Source: Prorocentrum cordatum
Taxonomy: Eukaryota > Sar > Dinophyceae > Prorocentrales > Prorocentraceae
Assembly: GCA_963575745.1 (NCBI GenBank)
Contig: CAUYUJ010004336.1
Coordinates: forward strand, 350,773 to 414,772
Direction: 5' to 3'
Length of the DNA: 64,000 bases
This document shows positions 1 through 11,220 of the stretch, piece by piece (positions within the stretch are counted from its first letter, which is position 1; each line of letters starts with the position of its first letter). Made by a program: the position numbers and the translations under genes. The notes beneath the pieces were generated by a model. It did not search any database and was not told the DNA's origin. It saw only the letters and a list, made by a program, of their open reading frames with translations.

Positions 1-430
1 CCCGTGCCACTCGCTCCTGAGCCCATTCCCGCTTTGGCCGTGGCTCAAGCCGCGGAGGGCACAGAACAGGACGACAGCGGCGCCACCAGAAAACTCTCGT
101 CGGCGGCGCTCCGAGGGGGACAGTACACACACGTAGACAAGTTGTTCGAACCCTTGCACACTCGAGGGGGATTCTGCCCCCCCCACCCCCACCCCACGCC
201 CTCGAAATCAGCGTTGATTGTGGCATGGGTGAAGGCTGCGGAGCTCGAATGTTTTTGTCCACTCAACAATTGCCGCAGCCTCGACGTTGACTTGGGCAGT
301 CTAGGGGGGGGGGGGGGGCACCCTGCGCCGCAAGGCTCCGACTTCTTGCCCGCGTGGCGGGGCGTGCGAGGCGGTGGGCCTTCCCAGAGAGCGGCGGGGC
401 TTCCTGGAGCCCGCCAGGCCCTCTGAGAAG
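1..430. other. GC-rich segment, no gene recognised
   Basis: Overlapping frames on both strands are open only because of GC bias. There is a C/G homopolymer at 180-190 and at 302-318. I see no exon-like composition or splice pair. Confidence 0.5.
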
Positions 431-437
431 CCTTTGC

Positions 438-574
438 GGGAGGAGGAGGAGGAGGAGGAGGAGGAGGAGGAGGGAGGGGAGGAGGAGGAGGAGGAGGAGG
501 AGGAGGAGGGGAGGAGGAGGAGGGAGGAGGAGGAGGAGGCGGAGGAGGAGGAGGAGGAGGAGGAGGAGGAGGAG
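438..574. repeat. (GGA)n homopurine tract
   Basis: A nearly pure GGA trinucleotide run with few interruptions. It gives poly-Glu, poly-Gly and poly-Arg frames on one strand and Ser, Pro and Leu frames on the other, none of them credible genes. Confidence 0.97.
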
Positions 575-1394
575 CCCTCTCGGCCTTCTGAGGAGGCCCG
601 CCCTCGCTCTTCCTTCCCCCCCTGGGTGCACCGCCGATCTCGGCGAGGCCCCGGCGTGCGACGAGAACAGAAAAGACGGTCGCGCGCGCGAGCGCGCGGC
701 GGCCTTGCGTGTGGTGGCCTGCACGGGCTGCGAGCGAGGCTCTCGTGCGACCCAGCGCGGGCATCTTGCGCGCGAGCACTCGCGCAGCCATCGGTCGGAC
801 GCATGAAGCAGTCGGGCGTTGGAAGCAAATCGGTTCTCCGCCCGCCCCCTGAAGGCGAAGGCAGACGGGACAGCACTCGGCCCCTGACGCAGGAAGGCGC
901 CTCAATTTGGATAGGAGCCTGGGGGACCCAGAGAGGCCTCCCTTCGACGGCTGCTCGGTAACGGCAGGCAGCCCACCCCCGTGCGCCGCTCAAGCGACGA
1001 GGGGCCAACCCGTCAGCAGTCGGGCGTTCCCAGGTCGGCCGTCGGCGTGTTCGGACCACGGCGCGAGGCTCGGCAGGCCATCTCGGGCGACAGCCGCGCC
1101 CGTGGAGAGCTTCCGCCCGCGAGGCGCAGCGGGTCCGACGGGCAAGTGGGCAGAGCCCGCCCCGAGTGCCGACCACCTGCTGGATGCTCCCCGACCCTTG
1201 AACGCCGGGTCGGCCCAGCCCCAACCTTCCCTGCCTCTCCGGTTTCCTTCCCCCTTATCTACCAGTTGCTCAACACACATGCTCCCTCTCCCCTGGCAGT
1301 GCGCACTCCAACCTCCACCTCGTGCTGCTTTAACACACGCGGGACTCCAGACATTGATATGCTGTAAGTGTGTTTGTTCATTCGGAAGGTTTTC
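575..1394. other. Unique GC-rich sequence without recognisable genes
   Basis: It contains CpG-rich filler with open frames on both strands but no family motif. Nothing else could be supported. Confidence 0.4.
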
Positions 1395-1500
1395 GACCCT
1401 TCAAACATGGCGCTCCCGCTGCAGCATTGGCCTTCTTCCAGGATCGGTGCTTGGCCCCCGTCGATTAAAATGGCGCTCTCGCCCTAGCGCGGGCACTATT
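1395..1500. repeat. Dispersed repeat, copy 1 (pair with 27985-28095)
   Basis: It shares GGCGCTCCCGCTGCAGC, ATCGGTG(C/T)TTGGCC and GCGCTCTCGCCC(T/C)AGCGCGGG with the block near 28 kb. Both copies are degenerate minisatellite-like runs of the motif CTCTCGC..GCGC.GGCCTCATTTT. Confidence 0.6.
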
Positions 1501-1553
1501 TCTTGACCCGATTCCTGCCTCGCCTTTGCCGTCCCACCCTGATGATCCCGCCC

Positions 1554-1755
1554 CTCCTCCTCCTTGTCCTGCTGCTCCTTTCTTCCTCCTCCTCCTCCTC
1601 CTCCTCCTCCTGCGCATCCGCCTCCTCCTCCTCCTCCTTCTCCTCCTCCTGCTCCTGCTCCTCCTCCTCCTCCTCCTCCTCCTCCTCCTCCTCCTCCTCC
1701 TCCCTCCTCCTCCTCCTCCTCCTCCTCCTCCTCCTCCTCCTCCTCCTCCTCCTCC
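1554..1755. repeat. (CCT)n homopyrimidine tract
   Basis: About 200 bp of CCT with occasional TGC and TTC interruptions, ending directly before an inverted-repeat element at 1788. Confidence 0.97.
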
Positions 1756-1787
1756 TACGTGCAGAAAATCTCCCCTCCCAACTCGCC

Positions 1788-1907
1788 ATCGCTCGGACGT
1801 CCATTCCCTGTGCTCTTTTCAGTTTCGTGCGTGGCTTTTCTCGCCAAATGATCAAGGATGCTCTTCGATGGTCCTCGCCGAAGGAACAATGCACACGTCC
1901 GAGCGAT
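1788..1907 (+). mobile_element. 120-bp TIR element family F1, copy 1 (subfamily A)
   Basis: Bounded by ATCGCTCGGACGT and its inverse ACGTCCGAGCGAT (13 bp). The interior carries CATTCCCTGTG, GTGCGTGGCTTTT, GATCAAGGATGCTC and GGTCCTCGCCGAAGGA. It has no coding capacity. Five more copies lie at 16711, 19383, 49855, 56710 and 58384. Confidence 0.9.
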
Positions 1908-2033
1908 GCCTCCCCAATCGAACCGTAAACGATGGGCCGAGTCCTAAACCTACCCTTGGGGGATCATGGCCCTCCAGAAGGCGCCCGCCGGCGGATCGAC
2001 AAGGGCCCCTAACGCAGCGGGAAGGGACGGGTG

Positions 2034-2095
2034 GGAGGGGTGAGAGGCCAGATGACGTCAGGCGTGGCGCGAGCGCACCTGGCTTGTCCTTCCCT
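2034..2095 (+). repeat. Short dispersed repeat (also at 28505-28570 and 41562-41625)
   Basis: The shared core is GGGAGGGG, then (G)ACGTCAG.., GCGAGCGCACCT.GCTTGTC, in each case followed by a pyrimidine-rich run. Confidence 0.5.
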
Positions 2096-2334
2096 CCTCC
2101 TCCTCCTCCTCCTCCTCCTCCTTTCTCCCTCCCCCTTCCCCTCCCCCTCCCCTCCCCCTCCTCCTCCTCCTCCTCCTCCTCCTCCTCCTCCTCATCCTCC
2201 TCCTCCTCCTCCTCCTCCTCCTCCTCCTCCTCCTCCTCCTCCTCCCTCCTCCCCCTCCCCCTCCTCCTCCTCCTCCTCCTCCTCCTCCTCCTCCTCCTCC
2301 TCCTCCTCCTCCTCCTCCTCCTCCTCCTCCCCCC
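2096..2334. repeat. (CCT)n tract
   Basis: About 240 bp of CCT with CCCCT interruptions. It is one of the longest uninterrupted triplet runs in the first 5 kb. Confidence 0.97.
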
Positions 2335-3254
2335 GTCCCTTCTCGACGGGGAGCGCGGCGGGCGCGTGGGCGGCGGAGAAAGCCCCCCTTCCCGCGGCGT
2401 CCTTCTCCAGCGCCTCGCAGCAGTCGCCCGCCGCCGGCGCCGGCGCCGTGGTCTGCGTCGATCGGGGGGAATGGGGCGGGTCTTCCTTGCAGAACCATCG
2501 CGCATGCTCAAGTTCTATCTTTTTCAACATCACGCTGGAAACAACACAACATACTCGATATCAGAAAAAAGCGGGCGGCGGAGAAGCAAACACCTGAAGC
2601 GGTAACTGACGTATCGAAAGAAACGGCGGCAAGGCGAACCAACGAATTCAAATCAGTTGGAACTGCCCGTGAAAATTTGGCAGCGAATCGTCTTGTGACC
2701 AGTGCGGAATTATTCTGGCGGGCTGCGTTTTGCAACCCGTTGAAAACTACAACGAACATAACAACACATAATATCTTAGGCGGGCGTGGGACTCTCCCGA
2801 GAAATATTTGCAATTCTTTTAAAACGGCGCACCGCGTGACGCGGAAGTGCGATATTATTCAATTCCCAACCAGACGAAACATCTCAACCCGCCCGCGGGC
2901 GCAGCCGTAATCGCAGCCAGGCAACAACAAAATGGCGGCGGGCTCGCCGGCCAACACCAGTTCAAAATGGCGGCGGCGGGGGAGGGGGGCCCCCAGTCAG
3001 TACTGCGGTGAGCACCGAAGAGACCGTAGTGATTTTTCAACATATGGCAGTTCGCGCAACAAGAAGGGGGTCTGCCCTGGGTCCTCGGCTGTCGGGGGCT
3101 CCAGAGCCGCCTCGCGTTCCCTCCTACTTCCCGTCCTCCTCCTCCTCCTCCTCCTCCGCGTCTCCTGAGTGAGGGGTGAGATGATGGCAACCTTGTGGCC
3201 AAGCTTCCCTGTTTTTTCCCTCCTGCCAGGCCACCGCGACGCCGCGAGCTCCAC
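2335..3254. other. Mixed unique sequence, AT-richer core, no gene recognised
   Basis: Positions 2520-2880 are the least GC-rich stretch of the first 6 kb. No exon-like frame or splice pair was convincing. Confidence 0.4.
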
Positions 3255-3690
3255 GAGGAGATGGAGGAGGAGGAGGAGGAGGAGGAGGAGGAGGAGGAGG
3301 AGGAGGAGCGAGGAGGAGGAGGAGCAGCAGAACACCCGACCAGGAAGATCAACAATATGAGCAACAGCGGCAAGACTGGTGCGTCGACAACAATGACGAG
3401 ACGAGGACCTGAAGAGCATGAATATGAGGAGACAGCAGCAGTAGCAGCAGGAACAGGAACAGGACCAGGAGCAAGATCAGAACCTGCACCGGGAGAGAGA
3501 CTACGACGACAACGATGATGACGACGACCACGACGACGACCACGACGACGAGACGAGACGAGAATATCCGAAGCAGGAGTGGCCGAGAGTAACAACAGGG
3601 GGACGACGAGGACGGCGACGACGATGATAAGCAGGAGGAGGAGGAGGAGGAGGAGGAGGAGGAGGAGGAGGAGGAACAGCAGCAAGCGCA
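3255..3690. repeat. Purine-rich GGA / GAC / CAG low-complexity block
   Basis: GGA runs at 3255-3327 and 3632-3675 flank runs of GACGAC and CAGCAG/GGAACAGGA. The frames it yields are artefacts of the repeats. Confidence 0.85.
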
Positions 3691-4847
3691 GGAGCAGCAG
3701 CCTCAGGAGGGGGACACAACGGCAAGGAGGACGAGACGAGGACGTCTGCAGCAGCACGAGGAAGGCAGCAGCGCGAACATTCCCCCAGTCTGCTCCGACA
3801 ACATGCGAAGGGGCCCAGCGAGACGTAGCACGACCGCCTCCATAATTTCAGCGAGGGCTGTCCTCCCGCTCCTACGGATGGTGATGAAGCTTTGGCGGGG
3901 AAGTGACCCGCTCAGCATCGCCCTCGACCTGCTGCCCGGCGACTGCTTCTTCCCCACCCCAGCTCCACAGCACTGCTCAGGAAAGTACTGCCACTCGTCG
4001 AGCTCCCACTCTCGCCGTTCGCCGTGAGCACACCAGCAGACGGGAACGGTGCAAGACATATGGGCCACCAGGATGCGCGCAGCAATTTAGTACCGTGCGC
4101 GAGGGACAGTACGCTCATCCCTCGCGCCTCCTCCCCTCCTCCCCCCGCCCGCCCGCATCTTCCTCCCTCCTCCCTCCTCCCTCCTCTTTTCCCACACTTC
4201 CCTTTTCTTCCCAAGCTCCTCCCCCCACCTTTGTTTCCTTCCCTCTCCTTTCACTCCTCTCCCTCTCTCACCTCCGCTTTTCGTCCTCCCTTTTTACCTC
4301 ATGTAACCATCCCGCCTTGCTTTCCTTCGCTCAATCTTCCTTTGAACCTTCCCTCGTACTTTATCTTCTACCCCCAGGGGCCCCATCACAGCCCTAGGAT
4401 GTGTAAGTGTGATGTCTTCCACGATTGCTCGCCTATTCGCGTCCTCGGTTCAACATTGCTTCAACAAGCTCCCGACGGCCCCAAAATTGCACAAGAATCC
4501 AGAACCGCCCAAGAATGTTCTGGTCAGGGTTAAGAGCCTGTTGACGGCGCTGCAAGCTCTGTTGAGTGCTGCCTTGCAGCTATCCTCCTAATGTTTATCC
4601 ACCGGGCAAATTCTACGAGGTGGCTCAGAATCACAACCGGAACCCGCGACCTTCGCAGCCCCCGCAGGCACGCGTGCAGCTGCCAACGATTGTACAGCAT
4701 GGGCCCGCGAAGTGAGCAGAGCGATCGAACACGACTTCGTTCGTTGCGCCTGGGTGCAACCGCCTCCCGCACTCCGAAGCGCACGGCGACGACAGGGGCG
4801 AGGAGGCCCAGGCACAGGACGGGGTGGGCATAGATGGCGAAGAGCGG
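3691..4847. other. Pyrimidine-rich unique sequence, no gene recognised
   Basis: The segment 4120-4390 is strongly CT-rich but not periodic. I see no supported gene apart from the tail of the open frame discussed at 5077-5359. Confidence 0.4.
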
Positions 4848-4917
4848 GAGGCGGAGGAGGAGGAGGAGGAGGAGGAGGAGGAGGAGGAGGAGGAGGAGGA
4901 GGAGGAGGAGGAGGAGG

Positions 4918-4948
<31 letters not shown>

Positions 4949-4954
4949 GAGAGA
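4848..4954. repeat. (GGA)n followed by (GA)n tract
   Basis: A GGA run to 4919 passes into GAGAGAAAGAGAGAG. On the minus strand it is CTCTCT(TCC)n, which could act as a polypyrimidine tract. Confidence 0.95.
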
Positions 4955-5076
4955 GCGGCGGGCCCGCGCCAGGCTCGTTCCGCTTCCCCCTCGCGGGAGG
5001 TGCCCGCGCGGGACCCCTTCCTTTCGGACCTCCCGACCCGCCTCCGCGGCCGCGCCCGGGGCGCCCGCGCTGAACG

Positions 5077-5359
5077 GCACGCCGGGGGGCGGCGTGTCGC
5101 TGGCGGCCGCGGCGGCGCCGGCCTCGTCCGTGGTCGCGGCCGCGGCCGCGGCCGCGGCTGCGGCTGTGGTGGACGTGGGCTCGTCTGGGGCCGGCTCGGT
5201 GCCTCCAGCGGCGGCAGCGCCCGCGTCCTCGTCGGCTGCGGTGCTGCCGTCGGCTGCCATCGTCGTGGTGGCAGCCACGCTGGTGGTGGGCGTCGTGGGG
5301 GCCGCCGTGGTGGAGGCCTCCGAGGACGTCGTCGCACTGGCGGAGTCGCCAGCGGTTGC
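5077..5359 (-). CDS. Possible Thr/Ala/Ser-rich (mucin-like) exon
   Basis: After a pyrimidine stretch and CTCTGAG the minus strand reads ATAGDSASATTSSEASTTAA, then PTTPTTSVAATTT, a poly-Ala run and TTDEAG. It resembles stalks of secreted or cell-surface proteins. The frame stays open through a CT/CCT tract into a Cys-rich stretch (CTIVGSCTRACGGCEGRGF) that ends at 4631. The exon borders and the whole gene are uncertain, because a GC-biased repeat could produce the same frame. Confidence 0.28.
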
Positions 5360-5379
5360 CTCAGAGGCGGGCGGGATCA

Positions 5380-6289
5380 AAACACGGATGGCCTTCCATG
5401 GGGGGCCCCCACACCACGCGGCTTTGGGACCTTGGAGGCCCCAGTCGCCCGAGACGTTCTCGGAGAACGACCCGAGTGCAAAAACCGTGCGGTGGCCCCG
5501 AATCCCACCGACTCACCACGTGCTGTGGTCACCACACCGTTTCGGGGCCCCCGACTCTCATGGGCGGCGGGGCAGAGTTCCGAGCCCCGGAGGGCCGAAC
5601 TGGGGGCCGATGGAGCCCGCAGGCCAGGAGACCCTTGGGACCCGGCACGAGAGCTCCCCTGGGATGGCATCGAGATCGCCGTGCGGGCTGGGTGCACGCT
5701 GAGCCCAGGCTGCTCGGACGTTTATGTTTCCTGAGGTCTCTCCACCACCCTGCGGCCGCAAGGGATCTGCAAAAAGCGCACTGGAACTCGAAGCCAGAAG
5801 TGCGTGCGATCTGCCGGCCGCTTCGACAACTACCGCCCTCCAGGTTAATCTCCCATGGCGAAGGTCGATTCGCAATGACCTTCCTGCTGTACATTTTGAA
5901 TGGTGCAAAATTGCCCATCCGAACAATCCGCTGGCCCCCCTGGGGGCGTATGGCTGTGAACCATGCTGCTCGACTGCTGTCTCGTGTGCTATGTGTTGTC
6001 TCTTACTTTCTGTCTCCATTCGACTGTCTCTCGGGGGGAGCCACGGCGTAACAAAAACACCTGTGTGTGTGAGCCTCGGGATCCTTACCGTTCTAGGTTG
6101 CTCCGGGATTCCCCAAAATAGCGCCTCAAGAGCCCAATAAGGCCGAAGATGGCGCCAAGATGTTTATACGGTGGCCTAGAAGCCCCCAAAGTCCCCTACA
6201 GAACAAACAACAATCAATAACCGTTGTGTTTTCGATGCTCTCACACGTCCCATACATTTCTCTCCTAGGATGTTCCAAAGTCTCTACAA
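5380..6289. other. Unique GC-rich sequence, no gene recognised
   Basis: Several overlapping frames exist on both strands without any family motif. Nothing can be supported. Confidence 0.4.
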
Positions 6290-6560
6290 GACGGCCCCCC
6301 AGATATCCCTACGTTGCCCAAGATGGTCCCAAGATGGTCCCCAACTGCCCCAGGATGACGCCGAGATCGCCCAGGATTGCCAGACAGGGCCCTGGGATGG
6401 CCCAAAGATGCCCTCAAGAGGCCACCAGAGTGGTGGGCCCCAGAGGCCCCGAGATCACCCCAATACAGCCCAGCACGTCCCAGAGAAAGCCCGATGGGCC
6501 CCAAGGTGCACCCAGAAGGCCCCAGGGCGGCCCAAGAACGCCCCCCCCTGACCTTCCAGC
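6290..6560 (+). repeat. Degenerate CCCAAGATGGC array, block 1
   Basis: Roughly 10-13 bp units such as CCCAAGATGG, CCAAGATGC and CCCAGAGGCC repeat loosely. Seven further blocks lie at 8340, 24110, 33290, 45395, 48240, 62690 and 63660, all with this strand reading CCAAGA.GGCC. Confidence 0.7.
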
Positions 6561-7416
6561 ATAGCCACCAGATGGCTCGGTCTGGGGGCGCCAGCGGCTG
6601 AGGGCGCAGCCCTTCATACAAAATATGATGAGATACAGTCGGGGCGTTGACCTAAGGAACCCTAAATAAGGAACGAGGCCCCTTTTGCTCACAAGTTAAA
6701 CATCGATGTCCCATGGAAAACCTCAGGAAGACCTGCAGCAAACTGTTAAATAATCAAGGAACACCGAGCCCCTCCCCAACGAGAAGGGTTCCTTCTTCAG
6801 CGCCCCGACTGTAGTCAGGTCAAGGGCACCTCTTCGAGCCAACCCGGATGTGGCAAGGCATGCCCAAATCAATGGTTTAGGACATTTCCATGGGGCACCT
6901 GCTGGGAGGACAATCTCCGCGCTGCGGTGCTGGCTTTCAGCGCAGTAGCGGGAGCTGTGTCAGTGCCGTGGAAACTGTCGCTGCTGCCACGTCAGCGTTG
7001 GCTCCCTTGTGTTTCCCTTCAGGGTTGCCAAAGACCTTCGATGAGTTCGGGCCCGAATAATTATCAGGGCCCAGACCGCCAAGACCCAGCCAAACGATCC
7101 CACACCAAAAATATCACCCGAGACACTCCCAAGAAACTCAAGGAATGACCCCCCAATAGTTACAACAACAACCGTGCAACGGCCAGTGCAACGGCGTAAA
7201 TCGCCTCTCACCTAAACTCGTAGCTTAGTGGACCAGTATCGGGAGCACTTTGCGGGATAATATTATTGTCGTGTGTACACATCAAGACACTCTTGTCGAA
7301 GCACAGGACCTGGCTGGGATGCCATGTGCGACAATGATATGCACCCCGTGCCCTGGACACGTACATTCGACGCGCAAGCAACTGTCAACAACTCGTTTAG
7401 GTGACGACCCGTGTAG
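6561..7416. other. Unique sequence, no gene recognised
   Basis: It includes AT-richer stretches at 6600-6720 and 7040-7280. No exon or repeat was identified. Confidence 0.4.
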
Positions 7417-7935
7417 AGTCTGTGGCATTTGCCGGTTTCGTTGGCGAATGCGGAACGCCTGACGCCTTTCGGCCAATGGGTGGCCAACCGTGTGAAGGTC
7501 GTGGGCCACCGGCGCCACCTGAAGCAAGAAACGCAGAAGCGTCTTGCATACGAGCATGCGCTCATCATCCAACTCGTCCGCTGTATGTTACGCGTGGGAA
7601 GTGGACGAGGCAACGCGAGATGGACGATGTCGTGGTCAAGGCCCGTCGGACCGAATGGTGGGGAGCCTGAATTACATGGAACAGTGTCAGCAACGTTGCA
7701 CTGTTGACAGCCAGAGGACGAGAAACGGGAAGCGCCGAGTAAACCTGATCGGACGAGAACGGGAAGCGCCGATTTTGTCCTTTGGGCTCGTAAGGATGAT
7801 GGCGACGACAAAGCGGCGGATGTTGAGGATGACACCGTGGATGACGGGCAGGGCAGCGATGCAAGCAGGAGGACAAAGAGTCGAAGGGGTGCGGGTAATC
7901 ATCGCAGCGCCAAGCAAATCTACCGCCGTGCTTGA
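7417..7935 (+). CDS. Candidate two-exon 3' end of an unknown gene
   Basis: Exon A (7417-7609) gives a basic helical stretch (FGQWVANRVKVVGHRRHLKQ, then ETQKRLAYEHALIIQLVRCML). Exon B (7715-7935) gives a polar, acidic and basic C terminus (DEKREAPSKPDRTRTGSADF ... KDDGDDKAADVEDDTVDDGQ ... SAKQIYRRA) ending in TGA. They join in frame through a 105-nt GC-AG intron (CGAG|GCAACG ... GCCAG|AGGACG). The assignment rests only on composition and plausible splice sites; no family is recognised and no start codon exon was found. Confidence 0.33.
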
Positions 7936-8544
7936 CCGATACTGGGATGTCGGAACGTTTGCGAGTCGTGGGTCGTGCTGGTGTAGGCCTTCAGGAACGA
8001 CTTCCTCCTCGCTGCACGCGCCCTCAGGACCACCGCTCATTGATTGCCTCCCGAGTCACCTCTCGGCCTCCACGCGTCTCCAGGACGGGCCAGCACCGCT
8101 CGACGCTGGCTGCAATATGCTCCAAGACTACCCCAAGACGCTTGAATGACCCCTCAGCTGCTCCATGATGCTCACAGGAGCCCCCACGACGCGCCAGAAC
8201 GAACCGAGATGCCTGCAGCGACCTCCTAAGAGGCGAAACGCAACGAATCATCCAAGAAACTTCGGTCTTGGCTGGTGTTAAGGCTGTTCGGGTTAAGACC
8301 GCCTCGGGAAAACTTCAAGGACATGTAGAAACCCATGAAAACGGCCACAAGACAGCCCCACGGCGGCCTCGAGACGCCCCAACTACGGCCCAATACAGCG
8401 ACCATGCGACTCCAAGGCGGCCGCCAATCTGCCCGTACGCTTCCGACATGCTTCAACTGAGCCTCTTGGGAGACACGCTGCGAAACCATCGCGCCCAAAA
8501 CGCCACAGGGCGCCAACATGTTCTAAATCGTTCGACGCGATGAT
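7936..8544 (+). other. Unique sequence with short CAAGACGGCC array (8340-8430)
   Basis: The region 8340-8430 carries loose CACAAGACAGCCCC/CGAGACGCCCC units. The remainder shows nothing recognisable. Confidence 0.45.
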
Positions 8545-8855
8545 CCCAGGAGGTGCATATCTTTGCCTTGTACTTCCCATCGCGGCCCGAATGCAATACC
8601 TGCTGCAACGCGGGTCATGGTGACGTGACAAGAATTACCTCCCCTTACCCCAAACTGCCATCGCTGCCCGAGATGTCCCGATCTTTCGACGCGACCGGGC
8701 CCGTGCAATATCCATCCGGCGACTCCCCATCGGGCGGCCCGACCGCAATGCACACATGGCGGCTCCCCCCGTGGAAGGCCCAAATGAAGTCAATGCCTGC
8801 TGCATCGCGGTGGTCTTGGGGCTCTGAAAACAAACACCCATACCCCGCCCAACCA

Positions 8856-9026
8856 GTACACCCTGCGAAATGCTTAAGAAATCATGGGTTAAGAAATTCA
8901 GAGCCTCAGAATTGGAGTAAAAACCCAGAATTTCTTTCAAAATCTTAGGATCTACATTGAAAAATTAAGAATCATCGAGACTCTGGCCGAAAACTTGAGT
9001 TTTCTTAAGCATCGCCTAGGGTGTAC
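8856..9026. mobile_element. TIR element family F8 (171 bp)
   Basis: The left end GTACACCCT.....ATGCTTAAGAAA is inverted at the right end as TTTTCTTAAGCATCGCCTAG then GGTGTAC. The interior is AT-rich with no gene. A partial copy sharing CTCTGGCCGAAAA and TAAGCATCGCCTA lies at 15667-15724. Confidence 0.75.
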
Positions 9027-9188
9027 TTCTACTCGAGGGGTCCCGACGACCCGGGCACGAGCGGGCCCGTGCAGTACCCCTGGTGGGATCTCTTTCCTGG
9101 GAGGCCCAGATGCCATGCCTGCGACATCACGGTGATGTTGGGGCTCCGGAGATAGACACGTCTACCCCACCAACGCTAAGGGCTCCCA

Positions 9189-9221
9189 ACTTCGCGCTTC
9201 GCGCTGCGCGAAGCGCGAAGT
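9189..9221. repeat. Near-perfect 33-bp palindrome
   Basis: The two arms ACTTCGCGCTTCGCG and CGCGAAGCGCGAAGT flank a three-base centre. GCGCGAATAACT(C/T)CGCG follows and recurs at 9299-9325. Confidence 0.9.
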
Positions 9222-9479
9222 GCGAATAACTCCGCGCTCTCGCGCCGCCTCCCAGGGGAGAAGAGGAGGATGAGGAGGAATCGGAGCCGAACCGCGAAGC
9301 GCGAATAACTTCGCGCCCTCGAGGGCGACCTTGCAACGCGGCAATTCCACATGAGCGGCCCTGACGACCTGGGAACGAGCGGGCCCGTTGTAACACCCTG
9401 ATCAACTCTTCTTGGGAGGTCCAGGTGCCGTGCCTGCGACGTCGCGATGATACGGGGGCTCTGACAAGATACACGTACA

Positions 9480-9790
9480 ATCGTGCGCATGAGGAGCCTG
9501 AGCATGAGTGAGTCTGAGTATGAACGAGTCTGAGTGTGAATGCGTCTGAGTGCAAGTCCATGTGTTTACGAGTGGTCAGACCATCAATGATTATGAGCAG
9601 GATTGGGTCTCGGCTTGAGCGGTTTCTGTACGAGTGGATCCCAGTATGAGTGGATCTGCGTACGAGGAGGACCTGAGCCTGAGCGGGTCTGAGCATGATT
9701 GAGTGTGAGGGTTGAGTGAATCTGAGTTTGAGCTGGTCTGAGCATGAGTTAGTCTGAGCGTGAGTGGGCCTGAGTGTGGATGGTCTGCGT
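9480..9790 (+). repeat. Degenerate TGAGTCTGAGTGTGAG array
   Basis: Units of about 12 bp of the form GAGTCTGAG(T/C)(A/G)TGA repeat over 300 bp, with insertions. Confidence 0.75.
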
Positions 9791-10943
9791 AGGGGTGGAT
9801 TTGGCTGCGAGGAGCGAGGGGCGAGGCAGGCGTGCGATGAGGCGGAGGCGTGACACGAATCACAAGAACCCCGCAATTACTCCGAATAAGGGTACCACGC
9901 ATACGATATGCCTTCGGCATGCTTTCAAGACGGAGAACGGGGGATGGGGGAGGACGGGGGGAAGGATGAAAGATGAGGGGAAGGAGCAGCACACATAAGC
10001 CAAGAACGAAGAGGTGGTGTTTGTGACCCGCGCCAGTTTAGACAAGGCAGTGCACGCAACGAGACTAAATCTGAACCTTCTCCCGGCTGCGCTGCTGCCG
10101 TGGAACGGGGCGGGGTTCGCCGCAGGCAGCTGGGTATGTGATCAACAGCCCTGCAAATTCTTGCCATGCCCCCACCTCACACGAGCGACGAAAATGAGCG
10201 GATCTTGTGCAAGATGGCGTAGCGACCTGCCGCGGTGGGTCGGGCGGGCACGCTACATTGAGAATGAGAACGAAGGTGCTCAAGCGCGACTTTATGCGGG
10301 CAGCTTGCGCCCGAATGTCGGCGCAGTCGAACCCATGCTTGTGCGTCGCTCACCTGGCCCTCTGGCCAAAGAAGCAGGCAAGCGTCTGGAACAATTTCCC
10401 AGGGGAACAGGTGGGGGCGTGTGGCTAGCGTGCGTGAGTCTCCCTCTGCAGGACTCCCCGTGATGGGCTTCTGGGAGTGCCCGGTGTCAGCTCGGCGCGC
10501 TTGGCTGAACACTGGAACCCACGGTGGGCGGCTTGCGTCTCCCCTGAACAAGCAAGCCACACCGCCGAATACTTTGGGCATCGAGTGCAGCCCGAATCAT
10601 CTCAGACATCGGCGAGTGCACCACCATCACCATCGCCACCGCCGCCAGGACGACGAGGATGCACACGGAGGGCGAGGACAAAGAACGAAAGAGGAGGAGC
10701 CCGAGAGAGAGAGGGGGAGAGAGATCGAAACCGATGGAAGCCGCGCCCAGCTTCACAATTCCCCCTTTTCCGCGCCGATCCAGCCGCTCGCTCGACGCCG
10801 GCCACGCCCGCCAGTCTGCGCCCCCGGCACCGAGGACCACCGCTGGGCTCCCCGTCAAAACTAGCAGCGGCGCCGGGGAGCGCCCAACGGAGCGGGTCGG
10901 GGTCGCCCCGTCTGGTCGGGGCTCTGCCTAGGGGAAGAAAAAA
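9791..10943. other. Unique sequence with open frames on both strands, no gene assigned
   Basis: A plus frame (about 10140-10460) and a minus frame over the same bases both look moderately protein-like, so neither is called. The minus strand at 10610-10700 gives a hydrophobic stretch (VCILVVLAAVAMVMVVHSP) that may be chance in CT-rich sequence. Confidence 0.35.
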
Positions 10944-11106
10944 TAACATAAACATGAAAACTCGGAGGTCCGCGCGGATTTCTCGGATCCGCGCTGGGGC
11001 CCCCCTCCCTGGCGCTCCGCCTGGGGCGGCGCCGGAGGCGCCGCCGGGGGCCCCAGCGCGGATCCGAGAAATCCGCGCGGACCGCCGAGTTTTTATGCTT
11101 ATGTCA
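10944..11106. mobile_element. Fold-back element family F5, copy 1
   Basis: Arms of about 60 nt pair almost perfectly: CTCGG.GGTCCGCGCGGAT, TTCTCGGATCCGCGCTGGGG. Outer ends AACATAAACAT and ATGCTTATGTCA pair with mismatches. Related copies lie at 55380-55540 and 63361-63505. Confidence 0.85.
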
Positions 11107-11220
11107 CCTTTTGTTCCCCTGCTGCCTCCTCCGCCCCGGACCAAGGATGGCGTTCGTGGTTCTGGCAAGCAAGCCACCCGGGAGCCTCGCGCTGCAAGGG
11201 GAGGGGGGGGCGCAACCTCG

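Larger units (their letters stand above)
8545..9475 (+). repeat. Degenerate tandem repeat of about 120-160 bp, 4 units
   Basis: Units near 8545, 8676, 9038 and 9357 share CGAGCGGGCCCGTGCA, GGAGGCCCA..TG.C, TGCCTGC.(A/G)C.TC.CG(A/G)TG and GGGGCTC. An inverted-repeat element (8856-9026) interrupts units 2 and 3. Confidence 0.6.

Noticed and set aside
28-50. Possible relict of a dinoflagellate spliced leader (TTTGGCCGTGGCTCAAG)
   Set aside because: Only GGCTCAAG and a loose TTTGGC match. Too little to claim a leader remnant.
7215-7290. tRNA-like start (CGTAGCTTAGTGG)
   Set aside because: There is no anticodon stem, T-arm or matching acceptor stem downstream.
10608-10720. Minus-strand membrane-helix-like frame (also at 26800-26875, 38720-38790 and 42150-42230)
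   Set aside because: Pyrimidine-rich DNA reads as Leu, Val and Ser by chance. No signal of splicing or conservation decides, so these are mentioned only as notes.
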